DNA of 64,000 bases, from the NCBI GenBank assembly GCA_039566865.1, contig CM076943.1:40618663-40682662 (forward strand), written 5' to 3'. This DNA is from Aurelia coerulea. Lineage: Eukaryota > Cnidaria > Scyphozoa > Semaeostomeae > Ulmaridae. How positions within the stretch are numbered: the first letter of the stretch is position 1; every line of letters begins with the position of its first letter. Positions 21,267 through 32,271 of this stretch are shown in pieces. The translations under genes were made by a program, and so were the position numbers. Below the pieces are notes generated by a model, which did not search any database, was not told the DNA's origin, and saw only the letters and a list, made by a program, of their open reading frames with translations.

Positions 21267-21452
21267 TTATCGCTGCGTAGGAGCTCCCACCGTTTCAACT
21301 GTATTTGAAATTTGAATATTGGCGGCGTTTGATTCCTTGCTGTGACGAGAGAAGAACGAAGGAGTAGCAACATTATCAAGCGCTTTACCTGCAATCTTGT
21401 GGAAGAGAAACACAGTGAGTAAAACTACAATTTTGATCATAATATAGGCCAC
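21267..21452 (-). CDS. Short signal-peptide-like ORF, right arm (61 aa)
   Basis: A 61-codon ORF on the minus strand. After MAY, the segment MIKIVVLLTVFLFHKIAGKA resembles a signal peptide; a Ser/Asn/Thr-rich tail without Cys follows. It is the longer of the two copies in the inverted duplication. The lack of cysteines makes a disulfide-rich secreted peptide unlikely. Function is unknown, and expression would need to be shown before calling this a gene. Confidence 0.35.
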   Translation of the reverse strand: MAYIMIKIVVLLTVFLFHKIAGKALDNVATPSFFSRHSKESNAANIQISNTVETVGAPTQR

Positions 21453-21613
21453 ATCAACGGTGCATTATTGCCCATGATAATACTACCATTTCTGCTGTTT
21501 TTATTACATAAGATGAGGTCAAGAGTAGATTTAGAGAATCTTGTTCATGCTACATGAGGGTACCCAATATGTTTTTTGGGAAGCGGGAATCGCCATTTTT
21601 TGGAATCGGGAAT

Positions 21614-21780
21614 CAGAGACGTAGGAACCGGGGGGGGGGCACTGGGCACACGTGCCCCCCCAAGATTTTGGAATAAACAAAGAAGTGCCCTTTTTATTTT
21701 CAGTGCCTCTTTAACTTAATAAAATAAGTGCCCTTGAAGTGTCGTGCCCCTCCAAGTTTGAGATGCTTCCCACGTCCCTG
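21614..21780. mobile_element. 167-bp hAT-like MITE (CAGAGACGT), copy 1
   Basis: The exact 8-bp duplication TCGGGAAT (21606-21613 and 21781-21788) bounds termini CAGAGACGTAGGAAC and ACGTCCCTG. A second copy is at 27675-27841. Confidence 0.85.
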
Positions 21781-23660
21781 TCGGGAATCGAGAATCGTCA
21801 AATTTTTGTGAGTGGGATTCGGGAATTGGCAGCAGCTTTCGGGAAGCGGGATTTATCTAGACTTTTGCCTTTTCTTCCCTTGTTTCCGTGCGTTCTTTGA
21901 TTTTTGATATCACTTGGTCAAAGGGGACTCATACCATTAGTCCGAAAAAGTGGGCACACTTTAGGCCCTCGCAGAGTGGTTCAGTACTCACCAATCAAAT
22001 TGCTAGAATTTAGTTTTAGACCAATCAGGGGGCGCTATTTTGGCAGTTGTTGTTGATGCATACAAAAATGGTTGATATGGCCTAGAGTTCTAGTAGCTGC
22101 GACGGATCCATTGTATTTCTAAAGAGGAAGATTACTGCTTGAAATATATAAATGTATATATTTTGCGATTAATAGGTCGGGAAAACATCATTCTTTGTAT
22201 CAGTTTGCTTTTTAATGTTCAAGCTCTTTAGACCAGAGTTTGAAGTGATTTTGTGGCGTGTAAGAGAATTGCCGATCTCGTAGGCCATTTTGTCAGAGAA
22301 ACAAAGGACTCCAGGTCATAAGTCCAGTGAGAAGACCCATGGAAAATGAAGTCAGCCCAGGCCATGAAATACGATCTCATCAACTGCGTGGCAATTGACT
22401 ATGAGAGGGGACATAGTCAGAGTGGCACCAACTTTCACCACAAGTAAAAGTTTGCAGAAGAAAATAGAATACCCCATTTTTGAGATTTTAGGTTATCAGA
22501 CTTGGCTTCAAATGTACCCATTTTTCAGCAAAATCATGAATGAGCGTGATATCATATCTTCATTAACATTGCACTGCACCCACCGGGTGCAGTGAGGAGA
22601 GATTTATAAGAACACAACAAGCCCTACGTTTACACTGATCTCTGCAGTAAGAAACCCTAAAAGGAAGTTAAAACAAATACAGTATCATTCGCAGGGGCGC
22701 AAATGAGGGGGTGTGCGGGGTGTGACAGCCCCCAATAATTTCATAACTCGGTCCCAATCGCTATTTTATAGTGATAAAGTCGGTCCCGATCCGGCTCTGA
22801 ACTTGAACCTGATTTTTTCAGGACGTCGATACTCGAAAGGCAAAGACTTATGTGTTAGCTGTCTTTTGTCTTATCGCAGGAACTAAGTTTACAGGAAAGA
22901 AATTCCCGAGATTCCTTTAAAACCGTAGAGAAAATGGCTGGGTATAAGTCGGGTAAGGGATGCCTTCTGAGCCAAAGTAAAAGGATGTTTCTTCAAACAT
23001 TTTCTTCGTGCTCCGATTTATAGGATAACTGTCACAAAAATATCGAGGTTTCCTCGCTGTTAATGGCAAGCATGATATTGGGAGATGCATTCTAAGCCAA
23101 AGTAAAGGATGTTTCTTCGAAAATTTCCTTCGCGCTCTGATTTTATAGGATAACTGTCAGAAACCTATCAAGGTTTCCTCACTGCTAATGGCAAGCATGA
23201 TATTTGGAGATTCGTTCTAAGCCAAAGTAAAGGATGTTTCTTCGAAAATTTTCTTTGTAGTTCTATTCATAGGATAACTGTCATAAAAACTATCAAGGTT
23301 TCCTCACTACTAATGGCAAGCATGATATTGGGAGATGCATTCTACGCCAAAGTAAAAGGTGTGGCCCCAAAAATTGTCCTCGCCCCCAGGCCCCTGCATT
23401 TCCATGCCTCCCTTAATTCAATTTACCCTGGCCACGCCGCTAATTGATTCCATATGAGCAAGCTTGCATATCTAAAAACGTGGCTATTCTGTGAAGCTTT
23501 GACTGGATCATTCAGGGCAGATGGCTAAGATGCTAGCCAGAGACAACTTGATGTCAAAAACTGTTTGTTTAATTCCGTTTCGATTGCTGGGAAAACATTA
23601 TGTCTGTTATAGTGTATTTTCAGCAAATTTTGGCAGAAAGGAAAACTTTATTTTTTCATA

Positions 23661-24285
23661 CCGGGTGAGCCAGAAAAAAGTTCCCACTTTTGAAAATTCA
23701 TAGCACCAAGAGTACTTCGCAGATTTGAATGATTCAAATCCTAGTTAAAAGCCGAAAGATCGAAATATTTTTGTGATTTTTCTCGCCGTCTTACCAGCAC
23801 TAGAAGTATAGGTAAATCAACTTTATAAAAATTTCATGGTTACAGAATGACTGAAAAAGGGCCTAAAACATTGATCAAATCGTTAATACTCTCCTCAAGC
23901 AGAACAATACGCAATGGGCATTTCACCTCTCTCATGTGTTATAATACATTGATTTTCAAACAAATACTAAAGATTTTAAATCCCATGGCAATAAATGTGC
24001 ACAGGATATCTCTCACACATAAGAAAATGCATTTTCTTTATTGTTCTGTGTTTGGAGTGCCTTATGATTTGATCAATGTTTTAGGCCCTTTTTTAGTCAT
24101 TTTGCAACCATGAAATTTTGTAAAGTTGAATTTACCTTCATTTCTAGTGCTGGCAAGACAGCGAGAAAAGTCACAAAACTACTTTGATCTTTCGGCTTTT
24201 AATTAGAATTTGAATCATTTAAATCTGTGAAGTACTCTCGATGCTATGAATTTCAAAAATGGAAACTTTTTTATGGCTCACCCGG
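23661..24285. mobile_element. TA-flanked 625-bp MITE (CCGGGTGAGCC)
   Basis: TA at 23659-23660 and 24286-24287 flanks inverted ends CCGGGTGAGCCAGAAAAAA. Copies A and B of the host element show the uninterrupted CATACATTTGC at this point, giving an empty-site proof. The arms are long, about 200 bp or more, so the element can fold back. Confidence 0.88.
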
Positions 24286-25014
24286 TACATTTGCAGGCGC
24301 AGCAACATTTAGTTCGCAAAAATCGGTTCGCGTGGAAGAAACTAGGTCCTTTGAACAAGAGACTTTTGGAATGAGTCTACTAAGAACGCACAATTGGGAA
24401 CATTTCGTGAATTCCAGAACATAAAAATTGTGAATCGTTTTGTCGGATTTTTCAGTGCAACGCAATGTCCAATCCTGATTGATTTGTAGCTGCAAAATAA
24501 TGCACTGTAAGAACCAGGCCTGTCGGAACGAAATTTATATTTAGGAGGGGCTAGAGCTGGATGCGAGGTAAAATGGGGTCCGAGGGCTCGCCCCCGGGAA
24601 ATTTTTTTATGACCACACCCTTTGAGATCGCTGGAAAACGCATCATTTTTGGAGAATCTGCCATTTAAAGAAGCAAAAGATCGCAAATGATTGGGGTCTT
24701 TCCGGAAAACTTTGAAAAGAGGACTTCAATTTCACTAGGATATAGATTATTTTTGAATTGCATCACATGAAAAATAACAGCTCTTCCGACGTTCCTGAAT
24801 AACGTAGATAGTAGAAAAGTAGTAACTTTCTGACAGGGTTTATTAATTCGAAAACATCAGTAATAGCATGAGCAATATTTACACGATTTAAGGAAACAAC
24901 TTCGGAGTAAAATAACGTATTACTTCCAAGCATAGGATAGGAGACAATTGCATTCAAGATAGCTGCGAGGAGATTGTAGTTAAACTCCCGTTCGACTCCT
25001 GCGCATTTGTTCTA

Positions 25015-25602
25015 CAGGGTGTTCCAAAAAAATTGTGCCCCGTTTGTCTGGAGATTGCGACAAAACAGCAAAAAATTTTCACCAAACTTTTCCATGATGG
25101 TGCTCTTCAGATGTTCAATTAAAGTTTGCAGCCATCCCCATAAAAATCCGTTGAAAAATGATGGAGCTATGACCTTCAGGAGACCAAATTTGCCCGATCA
25201 CTGAAACCAGCAGTCGGCCATTTTGTCTTACTATTTTGCAGCGATAAATAGCTTTATGGAATGAAAATGAAACAGCCGCCTCCAATGTCATAGCTCTCGT
25301 GAAAATTCCGATAAATTGTTCCACTATTTCTGACCTCACAGAAATTATTTTTTACCTCACGTGAAGATACTTATCACTGCAAAGTAGGAAGGCAAAGGCC
25401 GACTGCTGGTTTCAGTCGCCAGGCAAATTTGGTCTTCTGAAGGTTGTAGCTCCATCATTTTTCAACAGATTTTTACGGGGATGGTGGCAAACTTTAATTG
25501 AACATCGGAAGAGCACCATTCATGCAAAAGTTTGTCGAGAATCTTTTGCCATTTTGTCGCAATCTTCAGACAAAGGGGGCACAATTTTTTGGGAGAACCC
25601 TC
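25015..25602. mobile_element. TA-flanked 588-bp MITE (CAGGGTGTTCC)
   Basis: TA flanks (25013-25014 and 25603-25604) bound termini CAGGGTGTTCCAAAAAAATT and their near complement GGGAGAACCCTC. The two halves are inverted copies that share GCCGACTGCTGGTTTCAG and GGAGCTACGACCTTCA-type words. Confidence 0.8.
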
Positions 25603-26087
25603 TACATTCGGCCAGAAACTTCCAACACAACGCAAAGTTTATTGCAAATGAAATTAACTGAGAGGCCCGTGATATCATTTCAAAGTACAATGTGCAATGG
25701 ACAAGAAGAAAATTCGATTTTGCCGGGGCCCCTTGCGGGGCCTAGCTCGAAGATATCATTACAACATACAATGAAAAAACAAAGGTTCATTTTTCACGGG
25801 CCCCGGGGCAGTTGCCCCGGCTACCCCCCCTCTCGGCAGTCCTGCTTTGAACACACACCCCCCTCAAAAAAATTTGCATTTCCGCCCCTGATTATTTGAG
25901 CCATAAATAGAGCGCAGGGCTCTTGTCTTCATCATAAGTAGTGAAAATGATTAATTTTGCTTCAATATACTTTCAGACCAATTTCAGACGAAAAACGGGA
26001 ATTCGTTAAAAACGATGGTCGGGAATCGGGAATTGGGTTAAAAACGTAGCGGGAATTCGGGAATCAGGGGGCCTATTGGGTACCCTC

Positions 26088-26578
26088 GTCGACTACTCAA
26101 GGGTAAGATGGGCGGGGTGTTTCACACGTTACCTAAAATCATTTCCCAAATTACTAAAATCACAAATTATTATTATGTCTCTGTAAAAGATTCATGTCTA
26201 CATGTTTTCCAATCTGACCTGTAAGAAGAAAAATAGGCAAAGGGAAACCTATCTACTTACGGTAAATGAGATAGTTAAATCTTTAGGCCTACTTGGTGGC
26301 AAAAGGGTAAATTGTTTCTTCTTTCACAATGCTACTGTGGGAGGTATTTAGTATTCATGGTTCCTAGAGAATTGCTGATCTTGTAGAAGCCATCAATCTT
26401 AGTTGTTATAAAAAAGATTAATGAGTGTAGCGTTACGAAGGCGAGAACCGGCTCCCACGTATTTTTGTGTGTAAGAATGCGCTCATTAGAAAGTTTGTTA
26501 GAGTTTGACAGAGTTTTGAGAATATTTGTCTTGTGTTTGGAGATATTATACCATATGAGAAGCAACTATCCTCCACGC
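26088..26578. other. No gene seen
   Basis: AT-rich sequence between the nested block and the next MITE. No ORF resembles a protein family. Confidence 0.4.
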
Positions 26579-26580
26579 TA

Positions 26581-26998
26581 CACGTTTTTTGATAAGAAAC
26601 TTGTTTATAAGAAACTAGTACTACGATGACCAAAAATTTAAGAAACTCTAGTACTACGCTCAAGAACAGTTAAGAAACTCTAAAACTTTATCTCTGTATG
26701 TCTCTCTTATTCTATGTCTCTCTAACAAAGGTACATTCGTCTTTTCTTGACTTTTAACTGCAAAATTGGTAAATTTTTGCCTTGATGTGCATGGCTTCTT
26801 TTTTATGACAATGTCAATGCAAAATGGAAGCCCTTTCTCGAGAAGAAGGCTCAACTTCGAACAATACCGCAATTTTAGGCCCACAAAATAAGAAACTGAT
26901 TAAGAAACTTTTAGTATTAAGACACCGAAATTTTCATGCGAAATTAAGAAACTTTTAGTACTAAGTGCTGATCCAAGTTTCTTATAAAAAAAAACGTG
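26581..26998. mobile_element. MITE, CACGTTTTTT/TATAAGAAAC family, copy 2
   Basis: TA at 26579-26580 and 26999-27000 flanks ends CACGTTTTTTGATAAG and AAAAAAACGTG. The body has the family words CTAGTACTACG and CTCAAGAACAGTTAAG and a CTCGAGAAGAAGGCTCAAC block. Confidence 0.85.
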
Positions 26999-27380
26999 TA
27001 GTACTCCGATGACCAAAAATTTAAGAAACTCTAGTACAACGCTCAAGAACAGTTAAGAAACTCTAAAACTTTATTTTTGTATGTCTCTCTTATTCTATGT
27101 CTCTCTAACAAAGGTACATTCGTCTTTCCTTGACTTTTAACTCCGCAAAATTGGTAAATGTTTGCCTTGATGTGCATGGCTTCTTCTTGACGACAATGTC
27201 AATGCAAAAGGAAGCCCTTTCTCGAGAAGAAGGCTCAACTTCGAACAATAACGCAATTTTAGGCCCAAAAAATAAGAAATTAATTAAGAAACTTTTACTA
27301 CTAAAACACCGAAATTTTCATGCAAAATTAAGAAACTTTTAGTACTAAGTGCCGATCCAAGTTTCTTATAAAAAAACGTA
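26999..27380. mobile_element. MITE, same family, copy 3, left-truncated and adjacent
   Basis: It begins directly after the right terminus of copy 2 with GTACTCCGATGACC and lacks its own left terminus, ending in AAAAAACGTA. It is nearly identical to copy 2 over its length, so tandem duplication or template switching within the element is more likely than two insertions. Confidence 0.8.
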
Positions 27381-27674
27381 TATATCATTTGATACATGGT
27401 CAACTACGGCTACAGATAACAAAAGATTATCCTTGCCACTGTAAATAGCAGTGTTTATCTTTACGTTTTGAACATTTAATTTTGCATTCTATCTATTTTT
27501 GTTATAAAACATCTAAATTTTCATTGTGGCAAATTGATACATAAAATACCAAAAAACCATTGTTGTGAACTCTTGGCGAAAGGTTGAGTATAGGCCCTGG
27601 CATCGGTTGTTTTGAAAAGTCAATATGGGATCAATTCTAAGCGTCAGTGGAAGACTTTCCCGGCAAACTGAAAA
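27381..27674. other. No gene seen
   Basis: A short AT-rich stretch with no recognisable feature. Confidence 0.4.
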
Positions 27675-27841
27675 CAGAGACGTATGAACCGGGGGCACTG
27701 GGGGCACGTGTCCCCCAAGATTTTGCAATAAACAAAGACGTTCCCTTTTTATTTTCAGGAAGTGCCCATTTAGCTTAATAAGAAATGCCCTTGAAGTGTT
27801 GTGCTCCCCCCCCCAAATTTGAGATGCTTCCTACGTACCAG
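27675..27841. mobile_element. 167-bp hAT-like MITE (CAGAGACGT), copy 2
   Basis: It matches 21614-21780 throughout. The flanks ACTGAAAA and AATGAAAA agree in 7 of 8 positions. Confidence 0.82.
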
Positions 27842-28351
27842 AATGAAAATAGGATTCGTAGCTGCAACGTGACCCAATTAAACATTAATCATGGCTGAGA
27901 GGGCAACTATGATAACAATTGAACTTTTGATACAAACGCGTGTCCCTATCCCTGGTGCGTAATTGCTGCTTAAGCGCATGCGCGTAGCAGACATTTAGAC
28001 GGGTTGATTGAAATTCCTGTGTCGATCTCCACGTATGGATGCAAAAACAAACATCAACAACAACAGAACTTCTGGCATCCTGCTTGCTTTGCTGACTGCC
28101 CAAGAAGTTGGCTCACGTTCATTGCGAGAAGAAGAAGGGGATTTTCACTTACTCTGGTACGTATCAAATCATTTTTTTAAATCTCATTTCATAGTAAATA
28201 TGAGAGGATTTCTTTTTATCCTCTCTGCTGTGTTGAAAATTTATTGTTTTGCAGCGGATAGGCTCCAGAAGTGGAAGGAAGATTTCATCAACGAAGGCCT
28301 AAGCGCGTTTCTTACGCTTTCACAAATAAACAGCAATGACCTGCCCTTTGC
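27842..28351. other. No assignable gene
   Basis: An ORF of 116 codons (28008-28358) includes a hydrophobic stretch (FLFILSAVLKIYCFAA) but I recognise no family. It runs into the next element, so I do not call it a gene. Confidence 0.35.
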
Positions 28352-28738
28352 GATCTAGTCTAAAACACCACACAGATGAACACAGGTGAACACAGATGAA
28401 CACAGATGAACACGGATGAACACAGATGAACACAGGTGAACACAGATGAACACAGATGAACACAGGTGAACACAGGTGAATACAGGTGAATACAAGTGAA
28501 TACGGATGAGCACCGGCCAAAATGAAGATACTAGTAAGAACAAGAAAGAACACAAGTTGCGAGTCTTTCAGAAAAAGAACAGGTCAAGAATGAATAACTA
28601 GAATAAATACATGTAGATTTAACATGTATTATTGTAATAATTCATATGAATTTAGAAAACGAGATTGATGATCAGACGAATCGCAGAAATGTGGGCAAGT
28701 TCTGTATCTTATTCCATGCCAAGAAGCTGTATGGTATA

Positions 28739-28968
28739 CTGTAAAAAGCTCCGGCCCTGGGGGCTTATCATTTATCCCAAACCAGATCAAAAGTAACATG
28801 CAAACTTGTTTAGCTAAATAGATGGAAACATCTTTGGTAGTCTCTGGAATTTTATATAAGTGGGGCAGGGGGCTAGAGAGTGGGGCTTATTTGACATAAT
28901 GTCTGAAGGGGGAGGGGCTTATTGGAGAAGGGGCTTTATAGAGAGGGGGCTTAATAGAGCTTCTACGG
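28739..28968. mobile_element. TA-flanked CTGTAAAAAGC element
   Basis: TA at 28737-28738 and 28969-28970 flanks ends CTGTAAAAAGCTC and GAGCTTCTACGG. The body shares GGGGGCTTAATAGAG words with the element at 17559-18218. Confidence 0.78.
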
Positions 28969-29253
28969 TACGGTTAATGCTATTAGATGATGAGATGAAA
29001 ATATGGGGTCCATGTTTTTGCTGCATGTGATTCCAAACAATGCAATTTTATGAGCCATTGGACGTTGAGAGACAGCTTTTCATTCTGAATGATGATGCGT
29101 GAACAGTTTACAATAACTTTTTTTATGATTCATTAATTAACTTTCTGTCTTATCTCATGTCATGAATTCGAACAGAGGTTGAGTTGTGTCAAAGACAAAA
29201 GGGAAGTCGCTTTTGAGATCTTACTTCCAATAAAAAGAAGATAATGCAATGAA

Positions 29254-29428
29254 TAATAGACCTTTAGCTATTCTCAAAAGAATCAGAATCGAACGATTTT
29301 TCTAACATTTTATTAAATTTCGAATGTGCACAATAGCTCTGATGCCACTCGATCGAACCTCGCGTATAAAATGTATGAAAATAACGCTCGATCCAGGCTC
29401 TTTTTTAGAATAGCTAAAAGGTCTATTA
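29254..29428. mobile_element. 175-bp inverted-repeat MITE (TAATAGACC)
   Basis: The ends TAATAGACCTTTAGCTATTC and AGAATAGCTAAAAGGTCTAT are inverted. A CGATCGAACCTCG block lies in the middle. The target could be TA or TTA; the flanks do not decide. Confidence 0.7.
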
Positions 29429-30072
29429 TCCAGTACAATATAATTTTGTGGAAAATTCCACTAATTTTCATTTACCGCGGATTTGAGGCACTGTCATTAG
29501 TTTTTGGGTAGCAAAAACGATAATGAGGCCAACATAGAACCGAGGTGAGGTATGCAGAGATGTTATGACGCTATGACGTCATGATGTTATGATGTTATGA
29601 TGTTGAGAGATGTTATGACATTTTTTGGTGAATTCAAAGGCGCTTTTGCGGTTTTATTTTGGCAGTTTTACGGTTTCTGAAACCCCCATACAACCCCCAC
29701 TTGTACACCTGTAGCTTGGCTGCACCACTGCGATGAAGACTTTTGAATAGTGAATGAAAGAAGAAACTTGGAGCCCATTTGCTGAGGACTCATTCATTCA
29801 GCAGTGACTTGTGTTCATTTTTGTTCTTACTAGTATCTTCATTTTGGCCGGTGCTCATCCGTATTCACTTGTATTCACCTGTATTCACCTGTGTTCATTT
29901 GTGTTCACCTGTGTTCATCTTTGTTCACCTGTGTTCATCTGTGTTCACCTGTGTTCATCTGTGTTCACCTGTGTTCATCTGTGTTCATCTGTGTTCACCT
30001 GTGTTCATTTGTGTTCATCTGTGTTCATCTGTGTTCATCTGTGTTCACCTGTGTGGTGTTTTAGACTAGATC

Positions 30073-30890
30073 AAAGAATAAGTGAATCACCCATTGTGGT
30101 TATAATAAACAGTGAATTGCATATATTGTGGCAATAAAAGCTACTACTTTTTAAAACCATTCAAAACCAACTAAAACAAACAGCAAATTAAGCGAATCTG
30201 ATCATTCAGGATGCTGAATTACTTTTGGAAATATTTGTCAAGGCTCTTTCTTTAGTAAAACACAAGATGATACAGCACTTGAAAATTTTTCACAGATAAC
30301 AATCATGCATTTTTCTTATTAGATGGGTACTTGGTATCTATTATTCACAATCCTAACTCGGGGCTTTATGTATTTGATTAGAAATGGTAAGAATTCATCT
30401 TTTAATAGAGTATTGTTGCACTTTAGAACAGTAGTTTTCTTTTTGCTTTGAAAACTGCAAACATCTGGTGCATAAATGTGCCATGGATTGTTTCAGAACA
30501 GAAGAGATAATTTCCCATTGCATAGAAAATAACAAGAGAGGATTGCAAAAGAAAGATAATTTAAAGGATCTTTCAACCATGATTCTTTGCACCTGAAAGT
30601 ATTTTGATTGGCTTCTTGATTAATTTTTCCCCTCCTTTAGCACAAATTTTTTTTCAGTATATTTCTGTTATCTACTTAGGTACTTAAATCGGCTTTTTCA
30701 ATTACCATACCTTGCATGTGCCATCTTTTTATTGGAGGTCATTCTCCTTTTCCCTCCTCCGCACTGACTGACTGTAGAGTCTGCACGCAGGCTAACAAAA
30801 CTGGGAAGCGATGCGATGGGCATATCTCGTGCGCTAAAAATAAATTCACGTTGTTCTAAAGAAGAATCTTGAAAAAATCCGCAAAGAGCC
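30073..30890. other. No gene seen; end fragment of a TAGCCTGCG element
   Basis: AT-rich. At 30773-30796 the sequence AGAGTCTGCACGCAGGCTA matches the terminus of the Mutator-like elements at 32272 and 59519, without a partner end nearby. Confidence 0.5.
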
Positions 30891-31582
30891 CAGGGGCGGG
30901 CAAGTACTGTAAAATATTTGACCCCATGTTTGTCCAGAGGAATTGGAAAAAATAACCGGTTCTTTTGTCACATAGTACGACTTTCCTGCCCAAAAACAAC
31001 CAGTTTTGGGACAAAGGTGAAATTTGAATATCAATCTTCCTATTCCATCAGTTTGTCACAAATATCAAGTTTTACCTCCTATCTGATCAAAACCCTGAAG
31101 TTTACCTGTAAGCTGGTTCTCCCTTTGTCCGCCAAATTTAAGCAGAAAAGACCAGTATTTCAAATTTTCACGTGAGCGGTTCTACCTTCGTCCACCAAAT
31201 TTACGGAAAAAAGACCAGAAATTCCAATTTTTCACCAATTTGTCCGGCAAATTTCCGAAAAAAAGGCCAGAATTTCAAAATGTTCACCAAAGCGGCTCTA
31301 CCATTGTCCGGCAACCGGTTTTGGGACACTTGCACTTTCATATCTATGATTACCACTTGCTTTCGAAAAACAGTATTTGGTCGAAACTACCATTTTTTGG
31401 GACAAACATCGTCAATGACAAATTATGTTGAAATTGTCCGCCAAATTGAAAAAAATAACTGCCTAAATTTGCCATCAAAAACTACCAGTTTTTGGGACAA
31501 AGGTGGTGCAAAATTTTTTCGTTAACTACCGGTTTTCGGACAAAGGTAGGACCATCGTTCCCAGTGTGACATGCCCGCCCTT
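30891..31582. mobile_element. hAT-like element (CAGGGGCGGGC)
   Basis: The ends CAGGGGCGGGCAAGT and ACATGCCCGCCCTTG are inverted. The flanks AAAGAGCC and TGAGAGCC share six bases (decayed 8-bp duplication). The body repeats phrases like ACCAGTTTTGGGACAAAGGT and TTGTCCGCCAAATTT about every 60-80 bp. No transposase. Confidence 0.72.
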
Positions 31583-32271
31583 GAGAGCCTTAGCTTCTAA
31601 AATTTTCATACGCTTTTTGAGAGAGTGATACGCCCCTGCGCCAAAAGACCTGTATTTTTATGGCCAAGATCATTACGGATCATTAGAACAAACTAAGAAT
31701 TTGGTGCAGTACTGAAATTTTTCTTGAATTATCAGATTTTGAGTACTCAGAGTTTCTTGCGAGTTTCTTAGAGGCTCCATAGCAATATTCCTGTTCACTA
31801 CCTGTGCCCTCGTGAACGTTTCAAAACAAAGTTTTTTAAGAATTTCCAATATTTAGACATTACTCAAGTATCTTACGAGAGCGTAGGAATCAGATGTCGC
31901 CTTGGGCCGCATGCTCGTGGACCATGGCCAAAACCTCAAAAGCCCCATTTTCACGGACCAATCAGACGGCGAATAAGTGAAGAAGACAAAATAAATCCAT
32001 GAACATTTTCCGACAGTTTAACTACCTTCATAAAACGCAACCAGGAACGAAATTGCTTGAAATTTCCCGAATTTTTTTGAAGAAATCTACTCTCCAGATG
32101 AAAGTTTGGATGCCGGCTAAAATATCTCCTGGATTGGCGGAGTTATGGCCACACACAAATCAATAAGGCACTTTGAACAACAGAAATTCTGGCCGAGAGA
32201 CAATAGTAATAACCAACTTGATCGGTGTAAGAACGACCATAAAATGAAAAACCGTCCGAGCCGATGAGATC
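31583..32271. other. No gene; fragment of a GTTTCTTGCGAG repeat
   Basis: 31725-31880 matches 44990-45140 (words GAGTACTCAGAGTTTCTTGC and CTGTGCCCTCGTGAAC), so it is a fragment of a dispersed repeat. The rest has no feature. Confidence 0.5.

Larger units (their letters stand above)
20385..21487. repeat. Inverted duplication, arms ~280 bp, 525-bp spacer
   Basis: Arms 20385-20660 and 21181-21487 are near-identical inverted copies, including GGGCAATAATGCACCG at the outer ends and GTCAACAGCTCGACCAA at the inner ends. The left arm lacks about 30 bp that the right arm has (near 21340). Each arm contains a short ORF starting with a hydrophobic signal-like segment. No target duplication was resolved, so this could be a foldback element or an inverted gene-fragment duplication. 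Confidence 0.75.
22692..25890. mobile_element. hAT-like 125-bp-repeat family, copy C (3.2 kb)
   Basis: Termini CAGGGGCGCAAATG and CATTTCCGCCCCTG match copies A (34158) and B (56048). The flanks ATCATTCG and ATTATTTG agree in 6 of 8 positions. The left part carries tandem ~125-bp units (22920-23350). Two insertions expand it: a TA-flanked MITE (23661-24285) and a ~1.5-kb block (about 24355-25840) that itself contains a TA-flanked MITE. It encodes no transposase. Confidence 0.8.
21556..26087. mobile_element. Outer element of a nested 4.5-kb block
   Basis: The ends GAGGGTACCCAATA and TATTGGGTACCCTC are inverted, and the subterminal regions share GGGAATCGGGAAT words (21570-21860 and 25990-26060). 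Most of the length is later insertions: 21614-21780 and 22692-25890. No clear target duplication was read. Confidence 0.6.
28352..30072. mobile_element. Palindromic element with inverted AACACAGATG minisatellite arms
   Basis: The outer ends GATCTAGTCTAAAACACCAC and their complement are perfectly inverted. Inside each is a 10-bp minisatellite (AACACAGATG / AACACAGGTG): 28373-28510 on the left and 29851-30055, inverted, on the right. The inner ends of the arms also match (GGCCAAAATGAAGATACTAG). The core holds two smaller TIR elements (28739-28968 and 29254-29428). No target duplication was resolved. Reading frames over the arrays (Cys/Val/His/Leu repeats) are repeat artefacts. Confidence 0.75.

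Noticed and set aside
25498..25899. 133-codon plus-strand ORF
   Set aside because: It runs from one MITE arm through the terminus of the hAT-like copy C; it is a chimera of repeats.
28373..28510. Possible CRISPR array
   Set aside because: The units are 10 bp without spacers, in a eukaryotic context; this is a minisatellite.
28320..30137. Long ORFs rich in Cys-Val-His-Leu and Ser-Pro-Val-Phe repeats
   Set aside because: They are translations of a 10-bp minisatellite that is open in more than one frame; no non-repeat domain is present.
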